Source of the DNA: Straminergon stramineum
Lineage: Eukaryota > Streptophyta > Bryopsida > Hypnales > Calliergonaceae
Direction of reading: 5' to 3'
Assembly: GCA_963920665.1 (NCBI GenBank)
Contig: OY987270.1
Coordinates: 17,448,019-17,512,018, forward strand
Length of the DNA: 64,000 nt
A program made the position numbers and the translations under genes. Positions 36,131 through 49,328 of the stretch are shown piece after piece (position 1 is the stretch's first letter; every line of letters begins with the position of its first letter). The notes below the pieces were generated by a model. That model was not told the DNA's origin, ran no database searches, and worked only from the letters and a program-made list of their open reading frames with translations.

Positions 36131-39100
36131 GACAGTACTTCTCAAAAAAGAAAGGCCTTCAATGAGGGTTACCTCATGCCTAAAAAGACTCTGCATGCCT
36201 CCACCTCCCACCATAAAAACAGTTGATGAAGAATTGTTTTTTAGTCTACTACAGAGATATCCTAAGTCATTCATCGGATAATTTTAGTCCTAAGCATCTT
36301 TCCAGGGTTAACAAGACTTCCATGTTGAGTGAGGTCTGTAGACCTATAATCTTGAAAAGATGAGCCTACTACGATTTTTTCAAACTTTATTTGCAAGTAC
36401 CTATGATTATTTTCTAGAATTGTTTTTTACATATGTGATTACATGTCTTCAATTAGTCATAAAAATTTCACAACTTTTTGTAATTTTTTGAAATTATCAT
36501 GAATTTTTGGATAAAAAAACCAAAATGATTCATATCAAATGCAATTTATACTCCAAAAATCTGAAAATTTCTCCATAGGTTTATAACATAGTTTAGAACA
36601 TTACAATGCAATTTCTTTTACTACATCACATTGAAATTAGAAAATCAACACTCCATGGTTATAGACCCAAAGTTCAAATTGTTATAAAATTCCAATGACA
36701 AACTTTATGTCGACAATAGTTTAGCCAATTTATCAAGTGGCCTTTGAGGTTATTATTTTAACAAATATAGGCGGTTCTATTTTGCGACCATGGTGTCCAT
36801 TTGAAGTAATGACTAAGAAAATGATTGAATGAAGCCATGACAAACATGATAGAATTTTCAAGTTACTCAACAAAAATTGAAGCCAATAGAGAAGCCAATG
36901 TCTTTTCAATTGAGGGGGTTGAAAAGTTCTTTGAAAGAACCTATGAAAACCTTTGAGGTCCCATTAATTTAATTGAAGGCTAGAAGAATTGGGAATTTAA
37001 AAGGAAAAAATATGATAGTTGAAAGGTTCCACTTTGCAATCATAGAGTTTCAATCTATTACAGACAATTGTCGTATCAATTTGACATATGTTAATAAAAA
37101 ATTATTACAAGTAGGAAAAGGTTTTTCTTTCTTACAACTAATTATTCATTTTAAAATTAAATTTTTTTTTTAACTCCAATTAATATAGAAATAAGCAAGT
37201 CACTTTGTCCATGAATTTTTTACACATAATTATTTATAAGTCATATACAACTAGATTTATGGAGAGAAGGCAAGTGATTTATATAATTGGGGAGGTAGGA
37301 GGTTTAATAGTCTATGTGGAATATGTAAAGTAGGACATGAAAGAGCTCAATTGCTCATAGTCAAGTCAAAATGTCAAATGTACTATTTGTTTTCATAGCT
37401 ATACCTCATACCTAATTTAAGCATATACTAAAGCAACTAAAGGAAAACTAGTAATATGGGGAATATAAAGTTGATTTTCATCTCTAAAAATCCGTTTGTG
37501 ATTTGAAGACTTCAACCAAAAATTATGGACAAAGTTCAAGGGAAGAACAATGTAATACATTGTCTTTGCACTTGTCCATAATTTTCTAGTAGATACTCCA
37601 AGTCAAAAACGGATTTTTGGAGTTGAAATTAAACTTTATTTTACACAATTGTTTAGCGTACCACAATTTGAAAAAAAATTGATTTACAATGTTTAAATGA
37701 CGTTTGAGTTTTACATTGAAGACAACTATTGTGTTTTTTCTATTAGTAGTCAAGCTCCCACCTTGCTTCAAATATCCCATATCTATCAATGAGGATTGAT
37801 GAAGAACAAGGAGCTTCAATATAGTAACGACCTCTCTAGTCTCCACCCCTCTTTTTCACAACATATTACTGAAGTTAACCCTTAATATGATCATACAAAA
37901 ATATTTTTATATTTGATGGTGTTTGGCACTTGATTAAATTTAAACAATTAAATTGTTGACATTATTTGACTTGAATTTCACTTGATTTTGATAGACATAT
38001 CCATTCAATTCTGAAAAAAATGACATTACTTATTAGAATGAGTTTCTTGCTAAACCTTCAAGTAGCCTACAATATAGAGGATTCAATGTCTTTTCAATTG
38101 AAGGAGTTGAAAAGTTTTTTGAGGGAACCAATGGAAATGATTGGGGTTTAATTAATTTATGAAACGAAGGCCATAAAAATTTGGATTGTAATTTAGATTT
38201 GAAAAAAATGAATTGCAAGGGTCTATTTTGCAACCATAGGGGCCAGGTCTTTGGAGTTTTAACGTACACTTCCAAACTCTTGCAAAAGGAATTTATAGTT
38301 GTCAAGACTTCTATGTCATCTGCATTCTAGACACTTTTAATCCTCAAAGGCCAAGCCTATAAAATATTTTTCAAACTTCATTTTGCAAGTACTTATGAAT
38401 GTGAATTTATGTATTTTTTTTAGAGATGTAATTAAAAGTCTTCTGTTAGTTGATAATATTTCACATTATTTTGGATTTTTTCAAATTATCATAAATTTCA
38501 AAACAAAAAATAAAAAAATTCATAGCAAATGTAAATGATGTTCAAAAAATCTAAAAACTATCCAATTTTGTATTAGAATGTCAAACATCACAATTGATCT
38601 TTTTATTGTGTCATTAGAGAATTAGAAAATCAACATTTCATAGTGGAAAATTCTTTTTATCAAGTTGATAGTCAATATTTCAAAAAATTATATATTTTAA
38701 GTAGAATTACAAATGAATAGCCAAATAATATGAATGAAATATTGATTTCCAATAGAACTTAGATAATGCTTTTTGAGCTCCAATATCCATCCTAAATATT
38801 TGATCACCAAGGTCTCTTGACTCCAAAAGAAGTGCCCAAATCCTTCAATTGACCATCATTAGTAGAGCAAAGAGTATTAAATCCTTGATTTATATATTTA
38901 TATATTAAAATTTTTGAAGACTTAAATCTTTAACATTTTGAATGATGCATTTATGAGTTGAAGACCTAAATTCCTGATATAGTTAAAACAAGAATCAATA
39001 AATCCATGCTATTTTTTTGTAGCCTTATCATATTTGAGATGATCCTTGGTATTGTTGGTAGTTTAGTCAAATAGATACTCCATAATACTAAATAGAAAAA

Positions 39101-39157
39101 ACCATTTCATTTTTTCAATCACAAAATACAACATGTCTATATTTGAAATATCAAAAT
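36131..39157. other. AT-rich repeats, no gene
   Basis: Two direct repeats of about 310 bp lie at 36340-36660 and 38337-38645. A second repeated phrase (CAATGTCTTTTCAATTGA) occurs near 36898 and 38087, with a relative near 31670. A long foldback is listed at 37462. No coding sequence was recognised. Confidence 0.5.
37462..37642. repeat. Near-continuous 181-bp foldback
   Basis: The left arm includes TCTAAAAATCCGTTT and AAAATTATGGACAA, and the right arm carries their complements in reverse order, meeting at AATGTAATACATT near 37554. The arms are about 90 bp each with almost no loop. It could be a foldback MITE or the template of a long hairpin RNA. Confidence 0.8.
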
Positions 39158-40660
39158 TTAACCCCTCAAGTCTCAAGTCTTTTTCTCCATCAAAGACCAC
39201 TCAAAACTACCATTTCAATTGCAAAGAGCAAAAAAACTTTAAAATTATTATTTTTAAATATATAACTATAGGATCTTGTACTAGACTAGTATCACAATGT
39301 GTGGAAGAAATTTGAAAAACTTTGACCACTCAAATTGGAAGATATTTGCATTTAAAGTGAAGAAAACAAGTTTTGACACTTTACTAAACTAGATTTCTTG
39401 GCTTTAAATCTTCTTACCTTAAAATTTTTGCACTAATGATTTTGATTTTATCATTTTTTATGTTGAAGAATAAGTTGAGGATTGAGGATTTTTTTTAAAA
39501 GTAAAACATTTAATTGTCACTCATTAAAAAATTGTTAAGTAGAAGTAGGCTCAAGATTGAAGGAAAAACTGAAACGTTTATAGCTCTAAGATGGAATTGA
39601 AATACAATAATCCCAACTATAAGATTGTTCTAGCAAGCAAACTTAACCCTTTAAGGACCGGTTGACCAGTTTTTGGTCAATTTTGGGACTTCTTGTTTGC
39701 TATTGTTCACAAAACATTTGATTTCAAAAAACCTAGGGAACAATGCAATTAGAGTATCTTCATACGCTCCAAATAAAACCAATTTCAAGAGAATGCATGC
39801 AAAAACACATCAGCTATGCTTATCCAAATTTAAATGTCCTAAGCCTACACAAGTGAAATATCATAAAGAAATACATATTTAATATAAGGGATGACTACTC
39901 ATATGTGTGAAAGAACTAGCTGGAAGGTTTTTGATTGATTTTTGGAGCATTTACTAAAATTTATGTCCAATTGTGGTAGATCGTATGTAGCACCAGTGTT
40001 GAAGGCTATTTACAACATATCAATCTTTGAAGATTATTTACAAGCATGTGCATCATTGAATTACTTTCATTTTTTGTTAGGTTCAAGTATCTGCTATATA
40101 GAACCAATTGATAGGATTTGATCTAGGATTTCATCTTTAGAATGGCCACAAAATTTCAATTTGTCAAAATTGTATCCAAAAATTGTGCTCACCTCCAAAA
40201 TTGACCACGGTCACTAAAGGGTTAACCCTGTCTAACACATTTTTTCGAAAAATAGTAAAAATTGCATTCAAAAATGAATTTTATAAGTATTTTTTTCAAA
40301 AAAATGCTTAGATTGCCCCCAAAACAAGATTGTCCATAACTTTCTCATCACTAGTCCAAATAGAACGATTCAAAGCTTCAAATGTAGACAAGAAATAATC
40401 TTTGAGAAAAAAGTTAAAATTCTAAAAATTTAATTTTCTATGATTTTTTGGGGTTGCCCCTTGAGTTTCTTTTTGGACTTAGGGTGACATAACTTTTGCT
40501 TCTGGGTATCAATTGAAATAAAAATTATATTCCTAAAAAGCTAATATAAATACTCATCTTACAAAAAAGTTTCAAAAAATCATGTGAAAAATTGAGATTA
40601 CACAAGCCTACCGAAAATCCCAAAAGTCTCCTATAGGGACTTTGGAACTCTAGGGGTTAT
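39158..40660. mobile_element. Family H repeat, copy 2, interrupted by a nested element
   Basis: The left end is TTAACCCCTCAAGTC and the right end CTCTAGGGGTTATTA. It aligns with copies at 15001-15904 and 46808-47716 on either side of a 583-bp insertion at 39643-40225. Without the insertion its length is about 920 bp, like the other copies. Confidence 0.7.
39643..40225. mobile_element. TTAA-flanked piggyBac-like element, family E (583 bp), nested
   Basis: The left end TTAACCCTTTAAGGACCGG and inverted right end TTAACCCTTTAGTGACCG give about 25 bp of imperfect terminal inverted repeat. It is inserted in the middle of a family H copy. The paralogous copy has TTTTAACATTG at the same place (near 47275), one TTAA and no insertion, so a TTAA duplication is directly visible. 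The interior includes no transposase. Confidence 0.85.
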
Positions 40661-40849
40661 TAACATATGAAATTTAAAATTTTGAAAGTGCGTAAATCTT
40701 CACTTATTTAAGTGACAACTATTTGGTTGGAATTAGTTTAGTGGTTTTGGTGATGTAAATTTTTGTACTGAAAAATATTAAATGCAACAGATGTGAAGAG
40801 TTACTTAGATAAAACTTGGATATGCAAACATGAGGCTAAATGTCTCCCC

Positions 40850-42170
40850 CTATCTTCTTGGGGTGCCCAAAGTGCCTTAGGGGGTAAGGGGGACCTTGGG
40901 GGTGACTTCCAAGCCTTGCAATGGGCTAAGAAGAGAGAAATGAGAGACTTTTGAGCAAATAGGGTGCAATAGCGCTTTGGATAAGAAGATCATAGTAGCA
41001 TGTCATACATCCTTGGAAATCTCTTGAGAAGAAGCTTCTAATTGTCCAAAGAATGAGTGATTTGAACTAGTAGGCTAAAAGTTATGGCCGTTCAAAGTTG
41101 GAGGTGTCCCGGTGGCGCCAAGACACTCAAAGTTTAGGTGTGAGGGGTTCCTAAAGAATCCCTCAACAAAGCATGGCATGTAGCATATCATTGGAAAACT
41201 ACAAAGACAAGGAAGATAGAATGCCAAGCATTACGAGGATCTAAGACATGAGCCAAAAGTTATGGCCAAGAGAAGGGCCGTGGTGAAAGCATGATGCCGC
41301 TCCTGGTGATCCTGAATCTTTGGAGGGCCATAACTTTGTGAGAACTTGTCCAAAAGGGACAAGTGATCAGTCTATCGGCATCTACTAGTTGCGTAGATAT
41401 CCAAAATGGGTTTGTATGAGCAATTTGGAGCCCTGAATGAAAATTTACGTCATTTAGAAGTTTGGGAGTCTAAACAGAGTTGGAACTTGAGGATTTCAGT
41501 TGGAAACGGATGATCTTCCAAAACCCAAGAGGATTTGGCAAGTACCTTCAACCCACAAGGGGGGGGGGGGGATGCCAAGTGCCACAGAAAGTACTATAGG
41601 AGGGGTTGGTCTCCCTCCTCACTCCCTCTTGAAGTCTTGGTGAGTCCGGATGACTCACGGGTGGTGATGCAACTTCACCATCGGCTTGAAGGCTCCATAG
41701 GACACTTGTTTGTGTCCCGGGGCACTAATTGGTTGGAGTCCCACTCCTTGCTAGGCCTTTGGCATGTGTGTCTTGAATTTTGAGTCCCGATTAGTGTTGG
41801 TGTGAGAGTAACAAATATACAACCACCTTAGTATGAAGTGGGGTGACAACCAAGGGCGGTTAGAACCATGGTGAGTAGTGCCACCATGAGTCCTAGCATA
41901 GTAAGATGGAAGTTCCGTTCTATCTCACCAAGTGACATGCTAGGTGTCATGAGTGGAGTGCATGCTAGTAGTCCTAGGACTTGGACTTAGCAATGTGAAT
42001 TGAAAATGAGAACTAATGGTGGGAGTGCGTAGCATGCGTAGTGTTAGTTAGTGTTGATACTGGAATTGGAGCGTGGTGAGCTCTAAAAGTTGTAAAGGGC
42101 TCTTGAAGTTTGTTTGGATCTGTAAGGTGTTACTAGGGCCATGACACTAAATGACTAAAACAATGAAAGG
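40850..42170 (+). repeat. 1.3-kb dispersed repeat G, copy 2
   Basis: This is the counterpart of 34800-36130 in opposite orientation. It holds degenerate modules with AAAGTTATGGCC phrases near 41090, 41250 and 41327, and a run of twelve G at 41560-41571. It may be a solo LTR. No gag, protease, reverse transcriptase or integrase frame occurs between the two copies. Confidence 0.6.
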
Positions 42171-45077
42171 AAGGCACACCCTGGCCATGGAATCATGATG
42201 CTACAAGACAAAAATCATAAAATGAAACTAAATGAGTACAACCATAATTATTACTTCGTATAATTAACTTAATGCGTCCCTTCATCCACATCACCTAAAC
42301 TTACAATTCTTTAATACAAATATAATAAATATCAGAAAAATATTATAATTAAAAAATATATATAATGAAATATTTCTTTATCTTTAAAAGTTAAAGAGGT
42401 ATTTCAGGCCCAAATTTATTTATATTTATATATTTAATTTTGTATTATATTATTTTCAATAATAAGGGTAAGAATTTCTAATTATTAGAGTTTGGATAAT
42501 TACTAACTAATCACACATAAGAGCATTCATCATTTTGAAATCATTTAAACCCTTGCCCATCGAAAACTTTCTCCATCCTTGCGTGTTGTCTTTAATTCTA
42601 ACCATGGCAAGAACACTCTCTAAATTCGATGTTGAGCATTGCAAATTGAAGCCAACCAATACACTCTTAAGAATGATTGCGACTTGGTTATATGGTCATG
42701 ACATTAGGATTTGATAATTAGATTGTATAACAAGATTTTCAAAGGTGATTTCTAAGTTGAGGTAAACCAATTGTTTCTGTAGCTCTATGTTTATGTGTCT
42801 GTCTAATGACTCTCTCTTTGAATTTGTTCCTCTATTTCATGCATGTTGGTACTAACCTTCCTTGCTTTTGTCATATGATTATGACCTTTATTGGCTGTGT
42901 CCTTAGGATAGAGACTATGGCAACGACTTCGCATCAACTTTGGTATGTGAAAGTCCAAATCCTATCTACAACCATATTCACACTACACATTGCCTTGTCG
43001 GAGGTCTAATGACTAATCCAAGAGGGGGGTTTGACTGGTCAGGGGGTCCAATTGGTCCGGGTTCAACTGTTGGGCATCAAATGGGGGGGGAGGGTGACAA
43101 GTCAAGGATCCAACTAGTCGGGAGGTCGATTGGGGGGGTCTAACTAGTCAAGGGGTTCTCATTCACACTTCACGTAATTTGAAGGAGGGTATTGGAGGGT
43201 ATCAAAGGATGAAGGGTATCAGATTCTACTCTTCTTCTCAAAGCAAATTAGGATATGGCGAAAGTCACAAGAGCAGCAGCTACAACGCCATTGCATTGCA
43301 TCATTGGCACGCCGACGCCATTGCAAGAAGTTTTTTTTTGCATGAGAAGGTTTTCTTCGAGGGTTTTTTCGAGTAGATTGTTTTCCTACGGGGGGGTCTA
43401 ACAAGTTGGGGGAGCGACAACCTTTGGAAGTTTAGAGTTGTAGAATTCTTGCACCTTATCCTTGTTTTTTTCTGGCCCTCAATTCAACCTCATAGCTTCT
43501 ATTGATTCAAGCATTGCGAGCATCCAATTGTTGCCACTTGACACAATGTTTGCAAGTTTAAAAATTCTACTTGGTTCAAGCCGAAAATCATATGGATTGT
43601 CTACTTCAACTAACTAACTTTTTGATCTGTGGAGGTCAATTTCTCTTCTCCAACTTGAATGGAAAATCAGGTTCTACTTTGCACTCTTGACTCAATTAAT
43701 TGTGCTCTAAATTCGTGATCAATGGTTGTAAATAGAGCCTGAAATCCTTGTCACCTTATAATAGGGTGCTAAGAATGATACCTTGTGAATTGATGGAAAT
43801 ACAATTTGTCCTTGCAACTTTGGTTTTCTAGAAAAGGTGTTGGATTATGCAGTCAATGCAAGTGCGGAAAAGCTTCATCAACGCTCTTCAAAACTCCGAA
43901 TTTGAGGTACAAATTGTTGGTCCTATTGGTTGATTTAGGGCAATAAATGATGTCTTTCATTCAAGGTTTTGTAGACATGTGAAATGAATTGAATTGGTCA
44001 TGTCATGAAGACTCAAGGCATGCAACCAATGCGCTTACAACCTAGATTAATTGGTGCACATGGTTTCTTTGACCTCACTCAACAATTATGTATACATCAC
44101 CTTATGAGATGGTTTGTACCGTTATATGATCTACGTTGTTAGTAGGGTCCAACATCAAAGTTGTACACTACCCAAACGAGAACCAACCCAACCTTGTGCT
44201 ACCAAATATGAATATAAATGTTCTCAAATGTTCAATGCCCAAACTTTGGTGTCCATTCCTACTAAACAAATTCTAGTTTTGGTTTTGTTTGTGAGCATGG
44301 TTAACCCAAGAAGCCTAAATTGGGTCTCATGTTTTGTTTTCTTTTTTTCTTTTTTCTAGTAGTTTTGAGTAGGTAGAATGTGGACTTCCTTTTGTTCAAA
44401 TTTATTTGTTTTTTACCAACATATGCAAAGTTTTTGATTTTGATGCTATGATTATTTAATTCACAATATGAATTTGTCATATTGAAACCATGAGGTTGAT
44501 TCTCTAGGGTTTAATCTCTAGTGTTGGAAAGCCATCAATTGCTATTATTTACACAAATCCTCTATTTTATTCTAAGGTCTCATACTTAGTCTTAGAAGGT
44601 CATGCCTACAAACATGGAGTTAGTGGATATTGCCAGTTGTCAAAGGTGCAAATCAAGAGGAGGTAAACAATCCACACAATTGAAAATTATTCTTATGATT
44701 GTTTGATTGTATAATTTGTATTTTGCTAAGCTTGATATCACCTCATACTTGATGACGATAGCTTGGTCTTTGTGAATTTTCATCTAGACATAATTCAATT
44801 TTGGGAGCATTTCATTGCTTAGTGGGTCATGTGTACATTTTTTAGGTCTTAATTGAGTTATGGTTCAATATACTTTTTTCATCCTATTTTCTCAAACTAA
44901 CTCTTTCATGTTGAACATTTGTAGGTATATTTGTATATTTGTACAATTCGTGGAAAAATTTGTATTTTGGAGATCCATAAATTGGATATCTATCAAAGCC
45001 AATTTACCAACCTCCATTACGGCTCAAATACTACACAAAAAGATGATCAAATGAACAGTTTTTAGCTCCTCGAAGTC
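42171..45077. other. AT-rich DNA with a G-rich island, no gene
   Basis: Only short open frames occur. At 43021-43143 the top strand has repeated runs of five to seven G separated by phrases like TCCAACTAGTC. No RNA gene or complete mobile element was recognised. Confidence 0.45.
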
Positions 45078-45971
45078 TTAACCCCCTAACAAATCTACCA
45101 CCATTTCAAAGATGTGTTATAAAATATTTGATGAATCACAAAAATGTAGATATACAAAGAAAAGTTGTCCATTGCAATTTGTAGATCACATCTGTACAGT
45201 TGAATCTATCAAAAAATTATTCATAGTTTTAAATTAATTTTGAAGGTTATCTTTTGAAATTCAACTAAAAGTCCCCAATTAAAATTTTTTTATTTAAAAT
45301 ATTTATAACAAATTTGGAATAATGTGCACTTTCAGATGGTATAATTTTCATTATTTGATTTTACTTATTTTGAAAAATCACTGTTTAGGTCTCACATTTT
45401 AACTCCTAGACACCCTCACCCTTCTCCAAATTCGGAGAATTTCAAAGATGTCTTGTAAAATGTAACTAAGAGGGATATTTTGAACTTGATGTATGAATAA
45501 AAGTTATACATTATGAAATTCAGATTCTATCCATATGGTTAGATCTATAATTGTTGTCACCAAGATTTTTGTATAAAATTTGAAACTTGAAATTCAAAAT
45601 TCTTTTGTAATTTGATTACGAATAAGATATTGACAATTTGTACATGAAATTTGTTGTGATTGGTTGAAATGTAATATTCTAAGTGTTGTGATTTTTGGAG
45701 ATTTTTTGGTTGCTTAATTTTATGAGTTGACTTTTTTAAGAGCACTTTTCCATTGAAATCTTCAAAATTTTGAATGAATCACAACATGAAATGAGGCATC
45801 AAAATTTCACAAATCATCCTCTTTCTAATCAAATTACACATGTATGAAGCTAACTTCCTATAAAATATATATTAAAAAATCCACACTTCAAAAAGTCGAT
45901 GATGGATGAGAAAACTATGTTTGATTCTGTACATCGTTCACTTTCTTGATGGTTGAAGATTTAGGGGTTAA
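45078..45971. mobile_element. TTAA-flanked piggyBac-like element, family F, copy 1 (894 bp)
   Basis: The left end is TTAACCCCCTAAC and the right end GATTTAGGGGTTAA. Internally it has two related halves, the second beginning at about 45398 (TTAACTCCTAGACACC), both with the phrase TTTCAAAGATGT. A partial relative starts at 47823. Its right TTAA is shared with the next small element. Confidence 0.65.
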
Positions 45972-46203
45972 ACTAAGAATGAAACTTGATATAAACCATT
46001 TTTTTCATTTAAAAAAAATCACAGTATCTTATTTTGAAAATCCATACTATACAAAAGGTATTCAATTTGTACAAATGGTAGTCAACTAGCACAAGAACAA
46101 AGGAAAAAATGAATGGATGAAATTTTTTATGGGATGTAGTCAAGAGAAGGCTTATTATCTGTTCATTGTTCATTATATGGACGTTGGTGCGTCAAAGGGT
46201 TAA
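45968..46203. mobile_element. Probable family B MITE, copy 3 (236 bp), decayed
   Basis: Its size and right end (GGTGCGTCAAAGGGTTAA) resemble family B (GCGTCGTTCAAGGGTTAA). The left end has lost the terminal repeat apart from TTAA. It directly follows the family F element at a shared TTAA. Confidence 0.45.
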
Positions 46204-46807
46204 ATGTGCAAGAATAGGTTTAGTTACCCTATATATTATATATATCATGTATAATTTAGAGGACTAATTGTAACACATGAAACATGGTATAAAACTATTT
46301 ATTATAAATAAAACAAAATTTAAATTAAATTTTCTTCAAATTTTTATTCTATTACAGGTATATAAACTATATGAGTTTGTTAGCGTTATGAATAGGACAA
46401 AGCCTCACGGTTGTACTGTTCTGGTTTTATTCCAATTTGTTTTTGGCTAGAACCAAACTCTACTCTTTGCAAAGTTATGGTTGATTGTTGTGCTATGTGA
46501 AGTACTTGATAAAATGAAAATCAATTATTTAGTTTTGGTCATCACAAACTTCAATGGCTTTGGTTTACGTCTTCTCAATCATGAAGGTGGTGTGGAGAAA
46601 TGCATTGACAACAAGAGATTCATATTGTTCCCCAAGGCCAATTTCTCATGAACCGTTTTTTCCCACAATCATATGTATGAAGGCTACATTTTGAAATTGA
46701 TGTTGCCAAGGTTTGCCAAAATGGGAACACGTCCCTTGAAATTTTCAATCTTCAGTAGGAGTCACTAGAAGCACAAAGCCCTAGTTCAATTATAATTAAT
46801 TTACAAA

Positions 46808-47716
46808 TTAACCCTAGAGTCCGTAGGCCCTTTTTCCACCAAAAAACACTCACAACTACTATTTCTATTGCAAAGAGCAAAAAAGATAAATTTTTTTTGC
46901 TTTTCTAACCATAGGATCTTGCACTAGACTAGTCTAAAAATGTGTAGAAGAAATTTTAGAAACTTTGACCTCAAAGATTGCAAGATATCTACATTTAAAC
47001 TATAAAAGAAAAGAAAACTAGAATTTTTGAATTTGAATCATTTTAGCTTAAAAATTTGTACTAGTGGTTATGAATTTCTCATTTTTTATATTAAAAAAGT
47101 TAAGTTGTGATTCTAGAATTCTTTTTAAAAAAAACAAACTTGATTTTCACTAATTAAAAATTTATCAAATAGAAGTAGGGTTTAAGATGAAAGGGAAAAC
47201 TCAATCTTTAATAGCTCTAAGATGGAATTGAAACACATGCACTAATCTCAATAGTGAAATGGTTCTAACAAAAGATTTTAACATTGTGAAACTTTTTATT
47301 TTAAAAATTTGTGAAACTTGAATTCGAAAATGAATCCAACAATTTATTTTTTCAAGAAGATGCTCTCTTTGCCTGAAAAACAAGATTGTCCATATTTTCA
47401 TCTAACTAATCCAAATGGAATGAAATCAAGATTCTACTATAAATAAAAATATAATCTATGAGGAAAAAAATATTTTATTTAAAAAAAAAATTGGTTTTAT
47501 TTTCTATCCTCTAAACTAAAATTTGGATTTACTGTGCCATAATTTTTGTTCTTAGGCACCAATTGAAAGAAAATTATAGTACTAGAAAGCTAGTGTTTTT
47601 TTTTCTTTCCAAAAGGTTTGGAAAAACTGTGATAAATATTTGAGATTGTAGAAGCTTGGACAAAATTGATTTTATCCCTCAAGGGGACAATGGGACTTTA
47701 GATATTGACAAATTAA
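46808..47716. mobile_element. Family H repeat, copy 1, uninterrupted
   Basis: It begins TTAACCCTAGAGTCC and ends near a TTAA at 47713-47716. It aligns with 39158-40660 and supplies the unoccupied TTAA site (near 47275) for the nested element there. Confidence 0.65.
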
Positions 47717-47822
47717 AATTTTATGAATGATTTTCAAATTTTTAATTTTCTATTTTCAAATTTTCAGATTTTTGACTTGATAATAGTATGAAGAAATCAG
47801 TTATTATTGTGGCCCTCGAGGT

Positions 47823-48398
47823 TTAACCCCTAAAATTCTAGATTCATCTCCAAAATTGATGATTTGAAAAAAATCATTATAAAGTGCTACTTAGAAGCAT
47901 ATTTTGGAATTGATATACAAATAAAAGTTGTAGGTTTTGATTTGTAGTTTCCATTTTTACAATTAGATCCACCAATGCTATTACCAATCTTTTTTATGAA
48001 TTTTGAAAGAGAAATTCCAAAATTCCTTCAAAATTCGATTACAAGCAAAATATTATCATTTTTTGACTAAAATTTGATGGAATACATTTGAAATGAGGTT
48101 CTCTTCACATGGTGATCTTTTGAAATTTTTGTGTTCTTCAAATCTATGACCTCATTTTGGCAAATCCAATTTTGAACTAAAGTCAATGGAATTTGACCAC
48201 TTTACATGCTTGCACATTTGTAATTTTAGAAAAATATACACTCTAGTAATACAAAATCCCAATGTTAGATAGGACAACAACTTGATAATGTATCTCCACA
48301 AATTAGAATAATTTTCATCCAAGTAGTTAGGAGGATGAAATTCAAGTTTCAATCTGTTCAATGTCTAGAAAATGGACATTAGAGCACTTAGGAGTTCA
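47823..48398. mobile_element. Family F repeat, copy 2, partial
   Basis: It begins TTAACCCCTAAAATTC and shares phrases such as AATAAAAGTTGTAGGT-like text with the family F element at 45078. The right end, CACTTAGGAGTTCA, is decayed and is joined to the following family A copy at TTCA, apparently a mutated TTAA. Confidence 0.5.
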
Positions 48399-49328
48399 CC
48401 CCTAAAGGACCAAGCTATATTTTCTAGCATCATAGCGATTTAGGGCAGTTCACTATGAATGGAATTTTATTTTTTTTCTTTGAAATTTTTATGCAACATG
48501 GGGATGAGGTTTTCCTTTAAGGCCCAACAATTTTCATAACTTTTGACTTCATGGTTAAAAAGTTTTTGTATGATATGTATTTTTTTTTCTCAATCGGGTT
48601 ATGTGGGCAAATCACAAAAAATCACTTTTTTTCAGAAAAGAAAATTGGAAATGGATTTTGTAGATATATGTACACATAGAAAACTTTACATTATTCCATT
48701 TTGATCAATGAGATGAAAGTTATGAGGAGTTTTAGTTTGTGGCTAGTTATGGAATTTCTACTCTAAAATAAGCTTTGAAGTTTTTTATTTAACTCAATTT
48801 CTAATATTTTTGGAAAAAAATAAATTTATAGGTTATAGATTGTTTATTACAACATTACCACCATTGGGATCTGCATTTTTCCATTCCATAATTAACTTCT
48901 TAGTAATTTAGTGCTTTGAATCATTATCTACTTCTTTCTACTTACTATTTTTTTTTCTATACATTGTACAATTCCAAATGATCTAAAATTTTTCATTTAT
49001 ATAGTCAACTTGCCTTGAAGAATGAATCCAAAGAAGAACCACCAACATAGACATTTTTTCATACAAATGTGACTTTGTGAAGTGTTGTTGCCTTGTTTTT
49101 CATAGGGTCAAAAAAAGGATTTCTATCAATTCAAACACTAATATCTTGCAATCTACATGGTGGGAATTTCTGAAATTCTTTCCACATCATTTCAAACTAG
49201 CATGCCACAAGATCCTATAGTTATATGTGTCCAAAAATGTTTTTTTTCTAAAATTTACTACTTGTACTAGAAATGGCATTTTTGGAGCATTTTTGGTGAA
49301 AACATAGTCAAGGAACTTTAGAGGATAA
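48395..49328 (+). mobile_element. TTAA-flanked piggyBac-like element, family A, copy 4
   Basis: The ends are TTCACCCCTAAAGGACCAAG and AACTTTAGAGGATAA, more decayed than other copies. The interior follows the family order: a CATAACTTTTGACTTCATGG phrase, a GATGAAAGTTATG phrase, then TATCTTGCAATC near 49142. Confidence 0.75.
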
